A stretch of DNA of 64,000 nt from positions 14,999,957-15,063,956 of the forward strand of contig OZ024874.1 of the NCBI GenBank assembly GCA_964017185.1. Direction: 5' to 3'. This document shows, one piece after another, positions 12,101 through 21,100 of the stretch. How positions within the stretch are numbered: the first letter of the stretch is position 1; every line of letters starts with the position of its first letter. A program made the translations under genes and the position numbers. The notes beneath the pieces were generated by a model. The model worked only from the letters and a program-made list of their open reading frames with translations. It was not told where the DNA came from and did no database searches. This DNA is from Rugalucina vietnamica. Lineage: Eukaryota > Mollusca > Bivalvia > Lucinida > Lucinidae.

Positions 12101-15100
12101 AATCAACCGAAGTTAAATGTTTTACTCTTAGAGCCATATTGGAGGTAGATGATAGCCCATGGGGGCTGGGTCACCATGTAGTGGTGAAGTTATTTTTATT
12201 TTTTATACACTCGTGGCTGTAGAGGGTAGCCAAGTTACGGGAGGGATCCCTACATCGGATGGGCGTAGTACTACCCATGGAACCGACACGGTAGAGGATA
12301 AAGGCCGGCTGGCAGAGACCCAGGCTACAGCGAGTGTGGAGTATGGAAACGGGCTCGTACTCGGGGAAGTAGAGGATAGCCGCGGGCGGCAAGGGAGATC
12401 CCTACAGCGAGTTGGGGAGGAGCCGATTTATTTTATGTAGGTTGTACAGGATTGGTACAACATGAGTTATTTTGGTATATTTATCTGGGCTCTAAGAGGT
12501 GGTTTACTTCTTATATTCTTTTATCCAGGACTATCAATCCAGACAACAATGAGAAATGGTCAAAGGGAGACAATCCAATTATGTTTAATTGAAAAGTTGA
12601 AAAAGAGTGAAATTTCCTTCATTGAAAGTAATCCAGACTGGAGGAACACCTATGATGTGTGTCCTACCGAATGTGAGATGCAGAAAGATCCCAGCTGCAA
12701 TGTCAATAAGTCGTTTGGGGTAGCATCGATAGAAGTTAAGAATGGGGTTCAATGCGCAAGGACTCAAATTCTTCTAAGTGTGAAATGGATTGGGTTATAA
12801 AAATGGGTATGTGAGAGGTACTCATTGTTTTGTCGCAAGTGGTAGCAGAGGTTCAAGCAGATTGAGGTATGTTAGTCCTGTGTAATTGGACGCTACAAAT
12901 TAAACGGGTGGGATAAAATTTTACCTTTAAACAAAGGATGCATTTTTATTGGGCTAATGAGGGATTACTGATCTCTTGGAAGATGCCCATTTTATTTTAC
13001 ACCAGAAGTTGCTCATATGAGTTTTGTCTATCCAAGATGTTAATTTTCTGAAGAATTACTACTCCAGAGGATGCCCACCAGACGAGGGTAAAGAATGTAT
13101 AGTACGCCAAGGCTCCCTCCTGGGACCCTTCATCTTCAGCAATTTAATATGACAAAAATTCTTAGTACTTGTGAATCAAGTGACATTTGTGAATGATTTA
13201 TCAATATTCTGGACTAGTGTCAGCAAAGTAGATACATGCACTTTATATAATAGAATGACAATTTACTGTGATCATTAATTTTATATATTATTCAGGTTTG
13301 GTGTCACATGCTGAAATGACTAGAACAGTATATGAAATAATTTCAAGGACGGTCTTAAAGATAAAACTTTTAAGATCATTAGATGTGCAAGGACAGTATC
13401 TGTAGGTTGGTAAAGAGGTTGGTAAAGTGTTCAGATTTAGATGTGGTTGAAATTGTACGGACATATTATTTCTGAGTATGAAGCGTTTTTATGAATGAAT
13501 GAAACGTGATCAATAGCAATCATGGGTCTGATTTTCCCAGCAGCACTGGACTGACCGCTAAGTGGTGCTCGGTGAATCGGATCATATATTTATGTCATTT
13601 TCTTATTTCGACTGGTGTTAATGTGACACAAACTAGGAAATTTTTCTTATGATACCATAATGTACTGACAAATTCAACTTTTATTGTGAAATCACAAGTT
13701 AATACCAAGGCTTGGTTAGTCCCACATCCCAAAATTAATTTAACTTGTATCCCAAAATAAATTCCAATATCCCATATCCCAAAATTCCTGAATATCCCAT
13801 ATCAAAAAAAAAAAAAAAACAAAAAAAAAAAACAAAAAAAAAAAAACAATAACCCAATATCCCTTAAAAAATAGGCCAATATCCTGTATCCCAAAATACC
13901 CTTATAAACCTCAATACCCATAGCATTGTGTATGTTTAAAAACTACAGATTGTATGCTTTTATGCCTAGTTTTATTATGCATTGTATAACGAGCTGACAT
14001 GATACTGATCTTAATCAAAATTGAATTTTTCATGAATGTAAATCTTAAATCCAATTATATGTGACATTGAAATTATTTAATGCAGATATTTATGCATTTC
14101 TAATTTTCTATTAAAATGAGAATTGTTCATGTTCAGAGTTTTCTGTAATAGAAAGTCAGTGATTTTGTGACGAAAAAGAAAATAGGAGGTCAAGATCAGT
14201 ATTTTGCAACTTGTCTTATTATTCGTGGCTATGGGTCTATTAGAAAATCATCAGCATTATCTATGTGTACTTGTATTTTGATTGTTTGAGTACTATTAAT
14301 TCACGTGTATATATGTAAACTAAGTTTTTGTTGAAATCTGCATGTTTACTTTTGTGTCAAGCTCAAAGATTGTGATTTATTAATTATTTTATCACTTTAG
14401 AGAATATCTTGTTATCATATTTGTCTTATTCAAAATGTAGCTATTGTGACATTTTGTTGCCATTCAAGTCATATGCCTGAAAGATGAGCTTCTTGTCAGA
14501 TCCTATCAATGTCATGATGTTACTGCAATATCATATTTTGTGCGGTGTTGTAATTATTTAATAAGTAATAGCATTATCTTAGGAGCATTTTGATTATGAG
14601 TTTTTGCTAATCTAAACAAGATGAGAAGATGACTTGCACCATTTTTTTTTGTATAAAAGTTACTACATATTATATTATGTCATTTTCTTGAAAATGAAGT
14701 TCTAATACATTATTTAAAGTTCGGGACGAACTTTGTCCGAGGGGGGAGTAGTGTAGCGAGCTCGGGCTATTCGCGTTCTGATTGATGCTGTTTTCGTCGA
14801 GCAATTTACCGTCAAAGTTTTTATTGTCATTAGTTTTCGCGGTTCGCTTCGCCTCACCTGTATTTTTGTGTATTTTGACCGATTCGCGTCGAGTTAGCCA
14901 TTGGCACTTCATCGGTTTATAGATTCCATGTTTATGCAATTGTCCCTTCGTCGATTTGTTTCGTTTTCCTTTTATTTTCGCTGGAAATCGCGGTTGAATT
15001 TGCTTCGCGTATCTGACAGATTGTTTTACTTTCGGTTTCGAGTGCGCATCGTTCTGCGCCGACCTCAAATGCGACGCCTTCCGGGTCAAGACCTGTCACG

Positions 15101-18100
15101 TGACCTGGTCAACTCGACCAGGCGACTCGTTGAACTGCGTCGCCTGTGACCTTCCGGTGAGTCGCGACCAGGCGACTCGCCCCGCCCCTTTAGGTCGTGT
15201 TCATATAAATAGCGCGAGGGCGACCAGTTTTGGTGGGTTGTGTCTCCAGCTTTCGTCTGTGGCGGTCATTCATTCTACGTTTTGTGCCATAGAAATTACT
15301 TAAAATCACTTTATGCTTTAGTTGGACAACATTTGAGGAAAGTTACACTGAAATTCATACTGGCGAAAGACTTTACATTAATAATCATTACATTTCGTGG
15401 ATTTTGTGCATTAAATCTCGATCGTTGTGACATTTAGTTAGCGAGATTACCCCACCCACTTAGTGAAGCCACACTACTCTACCCTGAGGATTCATTGAAA
15501 AGTATCTGGGACCTATAGCCACGGATTTGCTGTAGTTTATGTAATTCACACCAACAAAGAACCTTATTCTAAGTTTTCTGATTAAACCAAGAATTACCTG
15601 AAATCATTCTCAGTGTTTATTTATGTACCAGAAAACATGGACAACCTTTAACCCCAGACCACCCCCGGCCTCAAGGTTGTTACAATATTAAGCTACGCAA
15701 GAATCACAAAGGTTTGTAAGACGACAACAGTAGCCCATACTCTGAATTGAGAGGTTGGTGTTTGAGCCCGCCACCACAGAGTTGTGCATGCCATGTTAAC
15801 CTTTCCATGGTGCTGGTTATAACAGTACTGGTTCATACCAAAGAAATATAAGCTCCATCTCAACCTGACTAATTGGTTATTTAATGGATTGTTAAACCAC
15901 AATACAAGCAAACCAAACAAATATGTATCTTACAAAATACAATTTTACACAATGTAAAGCACCATTATGTGTCTTCCAGTCATGAAGAAGAAAAATGGTA
16001 AAACTAGCCATCATAATGATTGTTTAGACCAACATAATGGTATGAAAGATAAATGTTAAAATCACATGTTAACATTTTTAAAACACAACTGTCTGTTTAT
16101 TATGCATACATTGTTGTCTTGACAAGAACGAAGATTGTACAACCAAGTCCTGCTCAGCAGCAATCGCAGCACGTAGAAGCACATGGCTTATTCTTGAACC
16201 ATAAAAGATAATGTGACATCAGTGTCACCCAGAATTGGAAGTAAATAACCATCCTGCAATATCATGATCACAATGTCATTACCAATGACATAAGAATAGC
16301 TGACTGTGTCGCATCCCGAAAGGGCATGCACACTAAATTAAATCAGGTAAGGATCAATAGCTTTATTTATTCCCTATTGTTTCTCTACATCAATCATGGC
16401 AGATCTCTATTTCACTTGTGATGACTTTACCACAACAATGCTTAGACTGTGAGTCAGGTACTGAAAACATAACAGTTCATATGCATCTGTGACATCTATG
16501 GTGGCTGAAATCCTTTTCAGATTTTCAAGTGCTGCCAACACCATTTGCTGCATACGGGTGCCCCCTTCTTCATGGGTGCTTTTCATATCACTTCTTTCAA
16601 TGACAATAGCCTTGCAAACTTCTGAAAGTACATGTCATCTTCTCCCTTTTAAATTATCAACTTAGAATTCTGATTGTCTGCTACACTAATTTACTAATAA
16701 GTTTAATCAGCTACTGTTGGTTTTCTATCACTGTCTGTACAACACTTTGTGGGAACAATAATTGCATGTCTTGTGACATAGTTGTGCTGAAATTTTATCT
16801 ACCAAATACCAGGTAAACATAATTCACTTTTGGGTTAGTTTGGAAATTGTCCACATTGTACTTTGACAGATCATTAGTAGACCTGTATATAAAATGACAG
16901 ATCGAGTCATCTGATACAGAACAAATGATTTTATTTTTATTTGACCCACATATACTTTTGTTTGTGATATTTTCTTCGTCTTGCTTTGAATATCACCTGT
17001 ATATGTATCTGCAAATATCGAGGTTGTCTCTAGTGCAAACTCATGTGCTAATGTGTTTATGCCTATGTCATATGACCTTGCCTGTTGTCCAATCACTCTA
17101 GTGTTAATTGAGATGGTAGCTACTGCTTCATTATTACTAACTGTAAGATCATTTATACTGCTGCTTGAGTTTCTACATCTTAAAAGTTTGCTCTTAAAGC
17201 TTGTATGTTATTTGCTTTCAAACCGTTTCATTGTTTTTGTACCTAGTTCGAGATCTTTATCAACACTCGCTATCTTTTCACCCATCCTTCCACCATCTTT
17301 ATAAGGCAAAATGTCTAGAGTAATGACTTTTAAGTGCTAAGTGTATTCAGTTCGGGAAAATGTTAAAACTCAATTCTATGTCAAATTCGTTTTGCGCAAG
17401 AAATCATGGCTGCCTTCTTGAATGCCATCTTGAATATGATAATCACTGCATCTTGATAAGGCAAACTAGCTTGAGCAATGGTTCTGAAAGTTAAAGCGCT
17501 AATTGTATAAATCAAAACTTGAAAGCAAAACCAACCTTGAATTATTTCATCTATACAGTGTTATATAAGAAAACTGACAGCCATCTTGTATCTTATCTTG
17601 AAAAACTGTGATAGAATGTACATACCTACACAAATCTGATACATATTCATCATTTGACACTGAAATAACCACAGTTTTACCAGATAAAGACAATCAGAGA
17701 CCCGTATTAAAGAATATTTTATATTCTGGCCGCCATCTTAAACGCCATCTTGAAAATACGAAAATGCTCAATGATGCCAAGGTGGCATCATTCGGATTCT
17801 TCAAAGGCAATGTCTACTGAACATGATTCAGTAAAGAAAAAAACTTTAGAACTCAATTCCAGGTCAAATTTGTTTTCTGCCGGACTATAACTACAATATC
17901 TCGGATGAGTCCGAATTTCGACTAGATCGGACCTCTGACTGCGGAGTGATCTGCCCTTGAGTGTTTGAAAAATCAATATTTTGTATTGTGGCCACACCAG
18001 CATCTTTGTTTTTCAGTGGATCTTCTTCATTCTTGCAGGTAACAAGGATAACTACAATATCTCGGATGAGTTCCAATTTCGGCCAGATCCGACCTCTGAC

Positions 18101-21100
18101 TGCGGAGTTATCTGCCCTTGAGTGTTTGAAAAATCAATATTTTGTGTTGTGGCCACTCTAGCATCTTTTTTTTTTTTTCAGTGGATCTTCTTCCTTCTTG
18201 CTGGTAACAAGGATAAGTACAATATCTGGGATGAGTTCGAATTTCGACCATTCTTCATTCTTGCAGGTAACAAGAATAACTACAATATCTCGGATGGGTT
18301 CCAATTTCGGCCAGATCCGATCTCTGACTGCTGAGTTAACTGCCCTTTAGTGTTTGAAAAATCAATATTTTGTATTGTGGCCACTCTAGCGCCTTCAATT
18401 TTGATCGGATCTTCTTCATTCTTGGAAGAAACAAGGATAACCATAATATCTTGGATGAGTTCGAATTTGAGCCAGATTCGACCCTGGACTGCGGAGTTAG
18501 CAGCCCTTGAATGTTTGAAAAATCAATTTTTAGTGTTGTGGCCACTCCAGCATCTTCAATTTGATCAGATCTTCAAAAATAAACCCCAAAACACAACCAC
18601 TTTGTCCAGTGACTCAACTTGTTGACTCTCAGGTGAGCGATCGTTGCCCTTTGGCTACTTGTTGTTTTTTTTTTTTGCTCAAAACATAGATTGTGGGTAC
18701 ACATTAGAACCGCCTCGCCGATGCGGTTCTAACAAGTACCCACCATCTATGTTTTGGAGCAAAAATAAGAAATATAGGTATACCCCTGCATACTCCAGTT
18801 TTGCTATATAAAAGTGGGATTCAAGGGGGTATACATTACATGAAAATGTTTTCGTGATGAAAATTCATTTAAAATTGCTTTGGATTTTCATTATAACAAC
18901 TTAGTTATAACCACTTGTTAATCTCTGCTCAGCTGCAGAGCGCTGAGCAGAGCAACTTCATTATGTTATCTATGTTTTTAAAGAAACAGACTGTTTTCTA
19001 AACGTGTGTAAACATGTTATAACTAGGTTGACTTGCAGATTTTGGGAACCATGATATGGCTGTGTTACAGTGAAATATGTATGATGGGGATGTTATACTT
19101 CACGAAAACTTGCCCATGCAATAAACAGAGATTTTTTAGCTTTAGAAATTAAACATTTTCAGCTGAAGAATTTTTATATTTTTCTTATGTTTTCTCAAAA
19201 CCTTGTGGAGACGGTTCTAACGAGTACCCACAATCTTTGTTTTGGAGCACAAAGAAGAAATATAGGTATACCCCTGCATACACCCGTTTTCGCTATATAA
19301 AAATGTGGTTCAAAGGTGTATACATGTTTTCGTAATGGTAGTGCAATCTGCAGTGATGTTATGATGATACTAAATTGTACTGTATGTGTTTCAGGGGTGC
19401 CATGAATAAAGTTGTTGAGTCATTCCGCAGTCTAATGGTGGAGGAACAGGAAGTGAACCGGCAGACTGGTTCTAAAATTGTGAAAACAAAGACTGCTCCT
19501 GTAAGACAGTCTACTTCTGCTACTAATCTTGTCAGGTTGGATATTTTATGTTTTGATGCATTAATATGTAAAAAAAAAAAAAAAATAAATAAATGAAAAA
19601 AGTGTCAATAAGCAATGCTTATTAAATACCCCCCGCAGTGTAACTGCTGACCACAAAACATAATTTTTCACAAAAACAATTTCTTCATGCAAATGTCCTA
19701 TAGGCCTACATGTACGCATAATATCAAATAGTTCCATCAAAAACTGTGGTAGAGTTGATCGGCATGTGAATGCCTATAAAAGCTAAGAAAACCATGCCCT
19801 CACCTGTAAAAAAGCTAAGACAAATTGTCTTAAGACAAATTGAGTTTTATTAGGACATATTGTCTAAGTTCTCATAGCAGTAATTTTGTCAAAAATGATA
19901 TTTTCACAATAAAATTTCATCATGCAAATGTTGAATGGGTGTACATTATGTAGGCATAATATCAAATTGTTCCATCAAAAACTGTAGTAGAAGTTGATCG
20001 GCCCCTGAATGCCCTCACCGGTAAAAGAAACATGGAAAATTGTCTAAGTTCTCATAGCTGTCATTTTGTCAAAAATTATTTTTTCACAATCAAATTTCCT
20101 CGTGCAAATGTCCAATTGGTGTACATTATGTAGGCACGATATCAAATTGTTCCATCAAAAACTGTAGTAGGAGTTGATCGGCCCGTGAAAAATATTTTTC
20201 GCAATAAAACTTCTTCATGCAAATGTCCAATGAGTCTACATCATGTAGGCATAATATCAAAAAGTAAGTTCTCATAGCTGTCATTTTGTCAAAAATTAAT
20301 TTTTGGCAATAATATTTCTTTATGCAAATGTCCAATGGGTCTACATCATGTAGACGTAATATCAAAAAGTTTCAACAAAAACTGTGGGAGGAGTTGATCG
20401 GCCCATCTTCACTGTATACAAAAGCCATCAAGAACTATAAAGGGAAGTAACTCAAAAGGGACTGGCCCCTAGCCCCTTATTTTTGCATGTACATATTTGA
20501 CCCATAGATATGCAGGTGCCTGCAAAGTTTCATGAAATTCCATCAATGGGTCTCCAAGATATTAAAGAAACAAAGCGTTACGGACGGACGCACGGACAAC
20601 GTGAAAATAGTATACCCCCCCCTTAAAACTTCGTTTTGGCGGGGGGTATAATAAAAAAATAAACAAGATTTTGCTTCATGTTATAAACTTGATTTTGTAT
20701 ACTTAAATGTTCCATCCTGGGTCCCATCATGGCATTCCATTGTAAAATGATACAATCATGTGGGCTATGAAGTTCACCAAAGCTCATATTTCAGAACTGT
20801 TTTTGTCTTTGTTTCCTGTGATTGAAATACTTTTGAGCCTCTGCGTGAGGAAACCAACAACTTGCATAGGAGAAAACAAAGGCGCAGAATAGCTGTGCAG
20901 TAACTGCACAGCTGATCAGCGCCTTAGTTTTCGCTGCAAGGATAGTAAAATCCTTCTTAAACTCGAAAGTTCAAGCTTCTAGCCTGCTTCTGTGTTTGTA
21001 CAGGCCGGTTGATGGCTGACCTGGTCGGAAACACGAATTGTTGGTTTTCTCATGCACAGGCTCATTTTATAGAGCCATGAGCCACAGTATAGCAAATGAT

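Larger units (their letters stand above)
10206..15684 (+). mobile_element. LTR retrotransposon, non-autonomous, with identical-looking LTRs
   Basis: Two 933-bp direct repeats (10206-11138 and 14752-15684) begin TGTAGCGAGCTCGGG and end CAAGGTTGTTACA. ATAT flanks both sides (10202-10205 and 15685-15688), a 4-bp target duplication. A primer-binding-like CTGGTAGCAGCGGTGGGAT directly follows the 5' LTR, and a purine run GAGGGGGGAGTAG precedes the 3' LTR. The 3.6-kb interior has no gag or pol frame; its longest frame (12159-12440) is unrecognised. It is most like a LARD-type derivative moved by another element's proteins. Confidence 0.85.
7539..17887. mobile_element. 10.35-kb terminal-inverted-repeat element, probably non-autonomous
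   Basis: The ends TAGTCCGGTAGAAAA (7539) and the inverted TAGTCCGGCAGAAAA (ending 17887) are flanked by TAA on both sides (7536-7538, 17888-17890). The inverted similarity extends about 150 bp (GACCTGGAATTGAGTTCTAA, GATGCCACTTTGGCATCATT) and then breaks into CAAGATGG-rich subterminal repeats. An uninterrupted version of the target is seen at 18046-18062. It hosts the LTR element 10206-15684. I recognise no transposase; TAA duplications fit PIF/Harbinger-type or other 3-bp duplicating superfamilies, but the terminal sequence does not decide it. Confidence 0.6.
4591..18655 (+). mobile_element. Repeat A, interrupted by B and by a 10.35-kb element
   Basis: Starts with the palindromic AGCTCACCTGAGCCGAAGG then CTCACAAGGTGAGCT. 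The body is made of ~150-190-bp tandem units carrying GTGGCCACTCTAGCGCC, GATCTTCTTCAT, GTAACAAGGATA, ATCTCGGATGAGTTCGAAT, CCAGATCCGACC and TTGAAAAATCAATATTTTG. It ends near TCAGGTGAGCGATCGTTGCC at 18631-18655. Unit order shows one element cut twice: A = 4591-5771, 7473-7538 and 17888-18655, about 2.0 kb in total. No coding capacity is seen. A reverse, shorter copy lies at 26678-28160. Confidence 0.6.

Noticed and set aside
19650-20400. CRISPR-like regularly spaced repeats
   Set aside because: Units are 130-160-bp tandem repeats in an animal genome, with no direct repeat/spacer alternation.
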